NCBI GenBank assembly: GCA_937872165.1 | Contig: CALMOR010000024.1 | Coordinates: forward strand, 7,674-15,793 | Direction of reading: 5' to 3' | Source of the DNA: an uncultured Burkholderiales bacterium | GTDB lineage: Bacteria; Pseudomonadota; Gammaproteobacteria; Burkholderiales; Burkholderiaceae_D | Length of the DNA stretch: 8,120 bases | Shown here: piece after piece, positions 1 through 5,167 of the stretch | Layout: each line of letters opens with the position of its first letter | Numbering within the stretch: the stretch's first letter is position 1 | Notes under the pieces: generated by a model | Seen by the model: only the letters and a program-made list of their open reading frames with translations | The model's database searches: none | What the model was told of the DNA's origin: nothing | Made by a program: the position numbers and the translations under genes

Positions 1-879
1 CAGGCTGTAGAAGTTGCCGCCGGTCGCGAGCGCGTTGCCGCCGTCCATCATGATCGTCTCGCCGTTGAGCCACTGGCAGCCGTCGCTCATCAGGAAGGTC
101 GCGAGGTTCTGCAGCTCGTCCATCGTGCCGGTCCGCGCCATCGGGTTGGTGCGGGCGCTGCGGGCACCCGGCTCCTCGCCGGGATTGAGGCGCTTCGACA
201 TGCCTTCGGTCGGGATCTCGCCGGGACCCACCGCGTTCAGCCGCACGCCGTATTGCGCCCACTCGGTCGCGAGCGACTTCGTCATCGCGTCGATGGCGGC
301 CTTGCTCATCGCGCTCGGCACCACGTAGGGTCCGCCGTTCTTCACCCACGTGACGATGATCGACATCACGCTGCGATAGGGGTCGTCCTGCGTCCACCGG
401 CCTTCGCGCGCCATCGCGACCCAGCGCTTGCCCACCGCGTGCGTCACGTAGAAGGTGCCGTGCATGACGATGTTGGCGACCGCGTCGAAGCCGCGCGGCG
501 ACAGCATCGCGGTCGGCGAGATGAAGTTGCCGGCCGCGTTGTTGACGAGGTTGGTCAACGGCCCCTCGTCGAAGATCGCCTCGACCATCGCCTCCACCGC
601 CGACGCGTCGCGGATGTCGAGGCCGAACGGCTTGACGAGCCCGCCGTGTTCGCGCATCAGCGCGAGCGCGGTCTCCTCGACGACGCTCTGTCGTCGTCCG
701 CAGATGAAGCAGGTCGCGCCCAGTTGCAGGAAGCGCTCGGTCATCGCGCGGCCGAGGCCCGTGCCGCCGCCGGTGACCAGGATGCGCTTGCCCTGCAACA
801 CGCCGGGCCTGAACAACGGGCTCGGCATCCCCTCCAACACCGGCCACGCCGGCGCGGTCTCCCCTGTCGTCTCGCTCAT
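1..879 (-). CDS. SDR family oxidoreductase, 2,4-dienoyl-CoA reductase-like (3' end cut by window)
   Basis: Short-chain dehydrogenase/reductase, 293 residues visible and open at the window edge. The sequence already reaches the usual C-terminal region (DGGNALATGG, about 279-288), so only a few residues are probably missing. The Rossmann glycine motif TGGGTGLG is at 36-43 and the NNAAGNFISP motif at 113-122; the latter is characteristic of the 2,4-dienoyl-CoA reductase (DECR) branch. The VVPSAMSK segment carries Ser189 and Lys193, followed by PGEIPTEG at 219-226. As in DECR, the classical YxxxK position is Ser rather than Tyr. The DECR catalytic Tyr lies 11 residues before that Ser, and here that position is Trp178. 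The family uses NADP(H) to reduce enoyl/dienoyl-CoA or similar substrates in the cytoplasm; the substrate here is unknown. ATG 879 is preceded by GAGGG at a 7-nt spacing, which supports this start. The gene is separated by 151 bp from the PEP-CTERM gene, so it may be independently transcribed. Confidence 0.9.
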   Translation of the reverse strand, partial: MSETTGETAPAWPVLEGMPSPLFRPGVLQGKRILVTGGGTGLGRAMTERFLQLGATCFICGRRQSVVEETALALMREHGGLVKPFGLDIRDASAVEAMVEAIFDEGPLTNLVNNAAGNFISPTAMLSPRGFDAVANIVMHGTFYVTHAVGKRWVAMAREGRWTQDDPYRSVMSIIVTWVKNGGPYVVPSAMSKAAIDAMTKSLATEWAQYGVRLNAVGPGEIPTEGMSKRLNPGEEPGARSARTNPMARTGTMDELQNLATFLMSDGCQWLNGETIMMDGGNALATGGNFYSL

Positions 880-911
880 GTCGTTGCCCTCGGTCGACGC
901 GGCCACCCGCA

Positions 912-925
912 CGGCCCGAAGGCCG
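912..925 (-). other. Small GC hairpin with TTCG loop upstream of the SDR gene
   Basis: On the minus strand this reads CGGCC-TTCG-GGCCG: a 5-bp all-GC stem, extendable by two G-U pairs, closed by a UUCG tetraloop, which is an exceptionally stable RNA loop type. It lies 33 nt before the SDR start codon, between the PEP-CTERM stop and the SDR. No T-run follows, so it is not a canonical intrinsic terminator. It could be a 5'-UTR structure or a 3'-end stabiliser. Short GC hairpins are common by chance at this base composition. Confidence 0.35.
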
Positions 926-1030
926 CAGGCGGCTAGCTTACTGCGTGGACGACGGGGCGCCGCGAAGGCCGCCTGGCCAGACCGCTTCGTCGAGCCGCGA
1001 CCGCAGTGGGGCGAAGCGATGGCCGTGTCG

Positions 1031-1693
1031 TCACGCCATGGCAGGCATCGGCGCGAGCACGGCGCGCCGCTGCGAGCCGCGTCCGTCGCGGCGGCGGAGC
1101 GCGACCAGGCCGACGAGCCCGGGGCCCAGCAGTGCGAACGACGCGGGCTCGGGGACGGCGGCGGCCGACACCGCGAGGTTGTCGACGAAGACCCAGTCGC
1201 GGGCCGAGGCCTCCGACGACGTCAGCGTCGCGTAGCGGATGCCGACGTCGGCGAGGCCGACGTAGTCGCCCGCGTTCGATCCGCCGGTCGTCGGCGTGAC
1301 GAGCGACTCGAGCAGCGTGCCGGCGGCATCGAACGCGTTCAGCGTCCACGCGACGTCCGACGCGCCCCAGTTGAACGCGAACGCGTCGACCAGCGACGCG
1401 AAGTCGAAGCGCAGCGTCGAAGTGGCGCCCTGGTTGTTGTCGATGTAGTTCGTGCCACGACCGTTGTACTGGCCCGCATAGTCGTTGGCCACGCGGAACG
1501 TGCCGCCCACGCCGCTCACCGTGACGCCGCCCGACGTCAGCGTCGAATAGGTGCCGCGCGCGTCGCTGTCGAAGGTGACGACGCCGGTCCGGCCCGCGAT
1601 GGCCGGCGCGGCGCTGCCGGACGTCCCCGCGATCGGGGAGGCGAAGGCCTGGCCCGCGATCAAGGCGAGCACGAGGACGCTGAGTTTGTCCAT
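1031..1693 (-). CDS. PEP-CTERM sorting domain-containing secreted protein
   Basis: A 220-residue exported protein. An N-terminal hydrophobic signal sequence (about 4-18, LSVLVLALIAGQAFAS) is followed by a Gly/Ser/Thr/Asn-rich beta-type domain (about 35-175) with no catalytic motif I recognise. The C-terminus has the tripartite PEP-CTERM signal: VPEP at 180-183, a hydrophobic segment ending near 199, and RRR at 200-202. In known systems such proteins are processed by exosortase (EpsH/XrtA-type) and delivered to the cell surface or exopolysaccharide/floc matrix; no exosortase is visible here. After the Arg cluster an unusual 18-residue tail remains (201-220 region, ending PMPAMA), whereas most family members end soon after the basic residues. 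ATG 1693 is chosen over upstream in-frame starts because AGGA lies 6 nt before it and the signal peptide begins there; the upstream extension is Arg-rich and lies over the promoter. It is a single-gene unit behind a sigma-54-like promoter. Confidence 0.88.
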   Translation of the reverse strand: MDKLSVLVLALIAGQAFASPIAGTSGSAAPAIAGRTGVVTFDSDARGTYSTLTSGGVTVSGVGGTFRVANDYAGQYNGRGTNYIDNNQGATSTLRFDFASLVDAFAFNWGASDVAWTLNAFDAAGTLLESLVTPTTGGSNAGDYVGLADVGIRYATLTSSEASARDWVFVDNLAVSAAAVPEPASFALLGPGLVGLVALRRRDGRGSQRRAVLAPMPAMA

Positions 1694-1741
1694 GACGATT
1701 CCTGAGGAGTGAGTAGGCTTGCCGACTTCACCCTCCAGCAT

Positions 1742-1757
1742 TGCAAGCGACGGTCCA
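1742..1757 (-). promoter_or_regulatory. Sigma-54 (RpoN) -24/-12 promoter for the PEP-CTERM gene
   Basis: The minus strand reads TGGACCG-TCGC-TTGCA. The RpoN consensus is TGGCACG-N4-TTGCW. The -24 GG and -12 GC are both present with exactly the required spacing, the whole TTGCA half matches, and 10 of 12 specified positions agree overall. The start point would fall near 1731, giving a leader of about 38 nt with the AGGA ribosome site in it. In betaproteobacteria, PEP-CTERM genes are known to be controlled by RpoN with the PrsK/PrsR two-component system, which makes this site more credible than the match alone. The 228-bp gap (1694-1921) leaves room for an upstream activator site. Confidence 0.7.
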
Positions 1758-1769
1758 GGCCGCGGCCTG
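1756..1769. repeat. 14-bp perfect palindrome overlapping the -24 element
   Basis: CAGGCCGCGGCCTG is its own reverse complement over 14 bp with no spacer. Its last two bases form the start of the -24 element of the sigma-54 promoter upstream of the PEP-CTERM gene. It could be an operator for a dimeric regulator that modulates RpoN holoenzyme binding, or a chance GC-rich palindrome. Confidence 0.5.
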
Positions 1770-1921
1770 CGTGACGGATCAACGACTTGCGCCGCGAGCG
1801 AAGGAACGCCAAGCGATGCGCGGCGCACGCTTCGTCGCTTTCGTCCGTACCGCGGTCCGAACCGTCGCGATTGGTCGGCCCGTCGTTCGCATGCCCGCAC
1901 GCGGACCGTCGTCGAAGTCCT

Positions 1922-2257
1922 TCAACCGAACGGCCACGGCGCTCCGTGTCGTTCGAGCGCGCTCGCGAGGGTCGGCTCGTGCAGCGCGTCGAAGCGCAGG
2001 ATGCGCGCCTGCTGGGTCATGTCGTCGAGCAGGAGGCGCAAGTGGTCGACGGCGGCATCGACCTCCGCCGCGTCGTCGCTCCCTTCGGCCTGCAGGCGCG
2101 CGACCCCGAGCTCGATCAGCGCATCGACGAGCGCCCGGCAGCGGGCGTCGATCGGCAGGCGCAACGCGTCGACGACGGCCACCAAGCGGCGACGGACCTC
2201 GTCGTCGATCATCGACGCGGACGGGCGCCAGCGACGCGCATCAGTCGTGGCGCGCAC
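1922..2257 (-). CDS. Hypothetical small helical protein
   Basis: A 111-residue protein from GTG 2257, or 96 residues from ATG 2212 (MIDDEVRRR). I do not recognise the family. The sequence is almost entirely predicted helix: alternating hydrophobic and charged residues, rich in Leu, Ala, Arg, Asp and Glu, with no Gly-rich loops, no membrane segment and no metal-binding Cys/His cluster. The body (VVDALRLP, LIELGVARLQ, DHLRLLLDDM) looks like a real soluble protein, and third codon positions are strongly G/C as in neighbours. It ends in PWPFG. Neither start has a clear Shine-Dalgarno; the first 15 residues from GTG are Arg/Ser-rich and the homology-like part begins at ATG 2212, so the shorter form is quite possible. 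It lies 99 bp (GTG) or 144 bp (ATG) after the CoA-ligase stop and may be the last gene of that operon or have its own promoter near the 2200/2327 repeats. Confidence 0.55.
   Translation of the reverse strand: MRATTDARRWRPSASMIDDEVRRRLVAVVDALRLPIDARCRALVDALIELGVARLQAEGSDDAAEVDAAVDHLRLLLDDMTQQARILRFDALHEPTLASALERHGAPWPFG
2200..2223. repeat. Direct repeat copy A with odd palindrome at the small-gene start
   Basis: The plus-strand 17-mer CGTCGTCGATCATCGAC (2200-2216) recurs exactly at 2327-2343; CGGACG follows both copies, offset by one base. Inside copy A, CGTCGAT-C-ATCGACG (2203-2217) is a 7-1-7 inverted repeat. The central base falls in the ATG at 2212 that may start the small hypothetical gene, so it could be an operator-like site or the trace of a short tandem duplication. 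Confidence 0.5.
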
Positions 2258-2326
2258 GTTCGCGACGGCCCGCCCGCCGTCCGACGGCCGACCCGCTCCG
2301 GCACTCGACGAAGCATCGGCGCGGCG

Positions 2327-2349
2327 CGTCGTCGATCATCGACCGGACG
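2327..2349. repeat. Direct repeat copy B between CoA ligase and small gene
   Basis: Second copy of the 17-mer found at 2200, 127 bp away, just downstream of the CoA-ligase stop codon. Its inverted-repeat core is 6-1-6 (2331-2343). The copy also creates an in-frame ATG followed by a 32-codon Arg-rich reading frame ending at 2241 on the minus strand, which I do not regard as a gene. Confidence 0.45.
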
Positions 2350-2356
2350 ACGTCCG

Positions 2357-3637
2357 TCAATCGTGCTCGCGCACGTCCTCGATCACCTTGCCGTCGTTCG
2401 GCAGCCGACCCGCGTCGACGAACTCGACCTCGCCGCGCAGCCGCGTGAGGTCGCGCAGCGACGCGACGAGCGCATCCTTCAGCGCCTCGGTCGGCGGCCC
2501 GTCGAGTTCGCACTGCAGCGTCATGCGGTCGTCGCCGGTCCTGCCCGACACGACCAGCCGTGCGCGTCGCACCGCGCCGTGGCGCTTCACGACCGCGGCG
2601 ACCTGCGACGGCTGAACGAACATGCCGCGTACCTTGGTCGTCTGGTCGGCGCGCCCCATCCATCCCTTGATGCGGCGGTTGGTGCGGCCGCACGGCGACG
2701 GTCCGTCGAGCACGGCCGACAGGTCGCCGGTCGCGAAGCGCACCAGCGGATAGTCGCGATTGAAGCTCGTCACGACGATCTCGCCGACCTCGCCGTCCGT
2801 GACCGGCGTGCCGGTGCCGGGCCGGACGATCTCGACGATGACGTCCTCGTCGACGACGAAGCCCGGATGCACGACTCCGTCGCTCTGCGTCTCGTAGGCC
2901 ACGCAGCCCAGGTCCGCGGTGCCGTAGAGCTGCAACACGACCGGCACGCCGTGCTCGACCAGCCAGGTGCGCAGCGACGGCGGCAGCGGCTCCGCGCTGA
3001 CCAGCGCCCTCCGCAGGCTCGACAGGTCTGCACCGGCCTCTATGCCCTTCTCGACGATCAGCTTGAGGAAGGACGGCGTGCCCGCGTAGACCGTCGGCCG
3101 GAACCCGGCGATGGCCTGCAGCTGCAGGTCGGTGTTGCCGACGCCGGCGGGGACGACCGGGCAGCCGATCTTCCGCGCGGCGCCTTCGATCATGAAGGCG
3201 GCCGGCGTGAAGTGATAGGAGAACGCGTTGTGCACGATGTCCCCGGGCCGCACGCCGGTCGCCCACAGCGGCCGCGCGAAGCGCCACCAGTCGTCGCCGT
3301 GCCCCTCGGGATCGAACAGCGGGCCGGGCGACATGAACAGACGCGACAGTCCCGTCGTGTCGGTGGCCGCCAGCGCACCCCACGGCGGCGCCGCGTCCTG
3401 CAACGCCTTCAGGTCCGACTTGCGCGTCACCGGCAGCGCGGCCAGCGCAGCGCGGCTCGTGACGGTCGGCGCCTCCACGCCGGCGAGGATGCGAGCGAAG
3501 CCGGGCGCCCGTCTCGCGTGTTCGATCTGCGCTGGCAGGCGCGCCAGCAGCGCAGCCTCCCGCTCCGCCGGGTCGCGCGCTTCGCGGCCGTCGAGATGGC
3601 TGCCGCCGGGACCCGCTCCGAGCGCTTCGTCGTTCAT
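2357..3637 (-). CDS. AMP-binding enzyme, phenylacetate-CoA ligase family (PaaK-like)
   Basis: A 426-residue adenylate-forming enzyme, the usual length of the PaaK group, predicted to activate a carboxylic acid with ATP and CoA in the cytoplasm. Supporting motifs: YGTAD at 238-242 (adenine-binding A5), YPLVRFATGDL at 296-306 with Asp305 (ribose-binding A7), GRADQTTKVRG at 328-338 (A8 hinge), and a C-terminal PNDGK with Lys417 where the catalytic A10 lysine is expected. The glycine/serine/threonine-rich P-loop (SGTTG-type in PaaK) is not recognisable: the equivalent stretch is FMSPGPLFDPEG at 101-112. ATG 3637 has GGAA about 7 nt upstream; the first 20 residues are Gly/Asp-rich and may be a variable extension. 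It starts 22 bp after the preceding small gene, so it is probably cotranscribed with the importer, which suggests that it activates the imported acid. Substrate is unknown; phenylacetate itself is only the family name. Confidence 0.88.
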   Translation of the reverse strand: MNDEALGAGPGGSHLDGREARDPAEREAALLARLPAQIEHARRAPGFARILAGVEAPTVTSRAALAALPVTRKSDLKALQDAAPPWGALAATDTTGLSRLFMSPGPLFDPEGHGDDWWRFARPLWATGVRPGDIVHNAFSYHFTPAAFMIEGAARKIGCPVVPAGVGNTDLQLQAIAGFRPTVYAGTPSFLKLIVEKGIEAGADLSSLRRALVSAEPLPPSLRTWLVEHGVPVVLQLYGTADLGCVAYETQSDGVVHPGFVVDEDVIVEIVRPGTGTPVTDGEVGEIVVTSFNRDYPLVRFATGDLSAVLDGPSPCGRTNRRIKGWMGRADQTTKVRGMFVQPSQVAAVVKRHGAVRRARLVVSGRTGDDRMTLQCELDGPPTEALKDALVASLRDLTRLRGEVEFVDAGRLPNDGKVIEDVREHD

Positions 3638-3659
3638 CGCGTTTCCGTGTAAAGACTCT

Positions 3660-3974
3660 TCACCTGCCGCGTCCTGCGGCGATTTCCCGCCACATCTTCA
3701 TCGACAGCTTCGCGACGACGGCCTCGCAGGCCTCGGCGAGCAACTGCTTGCGCGCATGGTCGGCCTCGAACGTCACGGTGTCGACCAGCTTGCCGCCGCT
3801 CGGCGTGAACATCGCGGACATCCGGCGGCCGACCGAGAGGACCGGGTGCACGCTGTCCGCCAACGCCCGCTTGAGGTCGCGGGCCGCGGCGCGGAGCTTC
3901 GCGCAGAAGGCGTGGGCCTCGCGACGTGCATCGGGGTCGGCAGTCGACTCACTCGTCGCCGATCCTCGTCGCAC
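3660..3974 (-). CDS. Hypothetical protein, 104 aa, transporter-operon small gene 2
   Basis: A 104-residue protein from GTG 3974, overlapping the end of the previous gene by 26 bp, with GAGG about 10 nt before the GTG. I do not recognise the family. The N-terminal 20 residues are low-complexity. The body is helical and basic (CAKLRAAARDLKRALADS, 24-41), then a short Gly/Pro turn (FTPSGGKLVD, 56-65) and another amphipathic helical stretch (ARKQLLAEACEAVVAKLSM, 74-92). There is no signal peptide or membrane span. No better in-frame start lies downstream apart from a GTG at codon 42, which would leave only a fragment. Tight packing between the 90-aa gene and the ligase indicates cotranscription and translational coupling. 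Confidence 0.6.
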   Translation of the reverse strand: MRRGSATSESTADPDARREAHAFCAKLRAAARDLKRALADSVHPVLSVGRRMSAMFTPSGGKLVDTVTFEADHARKQLLAEACEAVVAKLSMKMWREIAAGRGR

Positions 3975-4221
3975 GTCGCTTGGCCTCGTCGACGAACTTG
4001 CGCTGCTCGGGCGCGCTGTCGAGCGGATATCGATCGAAACCCGTGCCCGACACCTTCCGCAGGTCCGCGTGCAGCCGACCGTCGCTGTCGTCGAAGTGCA
4101 CGAACGGCTGACCGAGCAGATGGAAGACGCCCGGCGACTTCTCGCGCAGCTGTGGCACGCTGCGCAGCCGGCGGATCGTCTCCTGCAGCTTCGCGAGGGC
4201 TTCGGGTCCGGCCCGGGCCAT
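3949..4221 (-). CDS. Hypothetical protein, 90 aa, transporter-operon small gene 1
   Basis: A 90-residue soluble protein whose ATG lies 2 nt after the livF stop (TGACCATG), the classic arrangement for translational coupling. I do not recognise the family. A helical N-terminus (about 7-22, EALAKLQETIRRLRSV) is followed by a compact region that looks like a small alpha/beta domain: GVFHLLGQPFVHFDD at 31-45, then RLHADLR at 49-55 and GFDRYPLDS at 61-69, and a basic C-terminal helix (PEQRKFVDEAKRR). The paired His and Asp residues (His34, His42, Asp44, His51, Asp53) could bind a metal or ligand, but this is only a pattern. No signal peptide or membrane segment. Its position directly behind the transporter ATPase and before a CoA ligase suggests an accessory role for the same pathway. 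Confidence 0.7.
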   Translation of the reverse strand: MARAGPEALAKLQETIRRLRSVPQLREKSPGVFHLLGQPFVHFDDSDGRLHADLRKVSGTGFDRYPLDSAPEQRKFVDEAKRRATRIGDE

Positions 4222-4223
4222 GG

Positions 4224-5063
4224 TCAGGACAGCCAGCGCTTGCGGCGCCGATAGAACTTGGTGTCGCGGAAGCTCTTGCGACGCTGACCCGACGCATCGC
4301 TCGCGACCCCGAGGTAGAACTCCTGCACGTCCTCGTTGGCCGACAGCGCCGCCGCGTCGCCGTCCATCACGACGCGTCCGTTCTCGAGGATGTAGCCGTA
4401 GTCCGCGTTCGCGAGCGCGACCGTCGTGTTCTGCTCGGCCAGCAGGAAGGACACGTTCTCCTTCGTGTTGAGGTCGCGCACGATCGCGAAGATCTCCTCG
4501 ACGATCTGCGGCGCGAGGCCCATCGACGGCTCGTCGAGCAGGATCATCGACGGCTCGGCCATCAACGCGCGGCCGAGCGCGGTCATCTGCTGCTCGCCGC
4601 CCGACGTGTAGCCCGCCTGACTCGCGCGCCTCACCTTGAGCCGCGGGAAGTACGCGTAGACCCGTTCGAGCTGCGCGGCCAGCGCGGCGCGGCCGATGCG
4701 GCGCGTGTACGCGCCGGTCAGGAGGTTCTCCTCGATCGTCAGATGCGCGAAGCAGTGACGTCCTTCCATCACCTGCACGACACCGCGCCGCACGAGGTCG
4801 TTCGGCGTCAACCGGTCGACGCGCGCGCCGTCGAACTCGATCGAGCCTTTCGTGACGTCGCCGCGCTCGGCGCGGAGCAGGTTCGAGATCGCCTTCAGCG
4901 TCGTCGTCTTGCCGGCCCCGTTGGCGCCGAGCAGCGCGACGATGCGGCCCTTCGGGACCGCCAGCGACACGCCCTTCAGCACGAGGATCACGTGGTCGTA
5001 GATGACCTCGACGTTGTTGACGGCGAGCAGCGGCGCGGGAGCAGGTATCGGTAGTGCGGCCAT
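4224..5063 (-). CDS. livF: Branched-chain amino acid-type ABC transporter ATP-binding protein LivF
   Basis: A 279-residue ATPase of the HAAT/Liv importer family, working with LivG as the cytoplasmic ATP-hydrolysing pair. Walker A GANGAGKTT is at 46-54, the Q-loop Gln at 97 (VVQVMEG), the signature TSGGEQQM at 153-160, Walker B MILLDEP at 173-179, and the LAEQN segment at 208-212 stands where LivF proteins usually have VEQN. The VMEGRHCF sequence after the Q-loop is typical of a subgroup clustered with aromatic-acid or CoA-ligase genes. It is about 40 residues longer than classical LivF: a short Pro/Ala-rich N-terminus and a basic C-terminal tail (RRKSFRDTKFYRRRKRW, 261-277). ATG 5063 is preceded by GGGGTGA at 8 nt, which may be partly masked by a weak CCCC/GGGG pairing (5075-5078 with 5088-5091). 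It follows the binding-protein gene by 104 bp that contain a strong hairpin and ends 2 nt before the next gene. Confidence 0.95.
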   Translation of the reverse strand: MAALPIPAPAPLLAVNNVEVIYDHVILVLKGVSLAVPKGRIVALLGANGAGKTTTLKAISNLLRAERGDVTKGSIEFDGARVDRLTPNDLVRRGVVQVMEGRHCFAHLTIEENLLTGAYTRRIGRAALAAQLERVYAYFPRLKVRRASQAGYTSGGEQQMTALGRALMAEPSMILLDEPSMGLAPQIVEEIFAIVRDLNTKENVSFLLAEQNTTVALANADYGYILENGRVVMDGDAAALSANEDVQEFYLGVASDASGQRRKSFRDTKFYRRRKRWLS

Positions 5064-5109
5064 CGGCGATGTCACCCCGGTGAAGGAGGGGCCCGGTTGC
5101 GAGGTCGTG

Positions 5110-5142
5110 GCATGCGGTCCCGCGCTTGCCGGGACCGCATGC
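5110..5142 (-). other. Intercistronic stem-loop between binding-protein gene and livF
   Basis: A perfect inverted repeat GCATGCGGTCCCG / CGGGACCGCATGC (13 bp) with a 7-nt loop lies 25 nt after the binding-protein stop codon and 46 nt before the livF start. The sequence after the stem on the transcribed strand (CACGACC) has no T-run, so a full intrinsic terminator is unlikely. By analogy with other ABC importer operons, such a structure can protect the upstream binding-protein mRNA from 3' exonucleases or attenuate readthrough, giving more binding protein than ATPase. Function here is inferred; the repeat itself is exact. Confidence 0.75.
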
Positions 5143-5146
5143 GATG

Positions 5147-5162
5147 GCGGGGCTTCGCCCGC
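5147..5162 (-). other. Second small GC hairpin directly after the binding-protein stop
   Basis: GCGGG / CCCGC (5 bp) with a 6-nt loop, 5 nt after the stop codon at 5168-5170 and 4 nt before the 13-bp stem-loop. Together the two could form a tandem 3'-end structure for the binding-protein message. Weak on its own in GC-rich DNA. Confidence 0.35.
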
Positions 5163-5167
5163 TTCGA

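Noticed and set aside
455..1705. 416-codon plus-strand open frame opposite the SDR and PEP-CTERM genes
   Set aside because: Runs across two well-supported minus-strand genes and their intergenic region; composition is Arg/Ala-rich with no family signal.
2241..2337. 32-codon minus-strand frame starting MIDDAPRRC
   Set aside because: It shares its first codons with the neighbouring gene only through the 17-bp direct repeat; the rest is Arg-rich and lacks a ribosome site.
1787..3652. 621-codon plus-strand open frame opposite the CoA ligase
   Set aside because: Same antisense effect: no recognisable domain, biased Arg/His/Asp composition, and it covers the convincingly coded ligase and the sigma-54 gene's upstream region.
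3660..4221. The 90-aa and 104-aa genes as one frameshifted gene
   Set aside because: Each has its own plausible start and a coherent composition, the overlap is only 26 bp, and neither half resembles a split known domain. I cannot fully exclude it without homologues.
3228..5054. 608-codon plus-strand open frame opposite livF and the small genes
   Set aside because: Antisense shadow of LivF with its full Walker A, signature and Walker B motifs; no plausible ribosome site or domain.
5110..5142. Intrinsic terminator reading of the 13-bp stem-loop
   Set aside because: No T-run follows on the transcribed strand and livF, which is needed for the same transporter, lies directly downstream.
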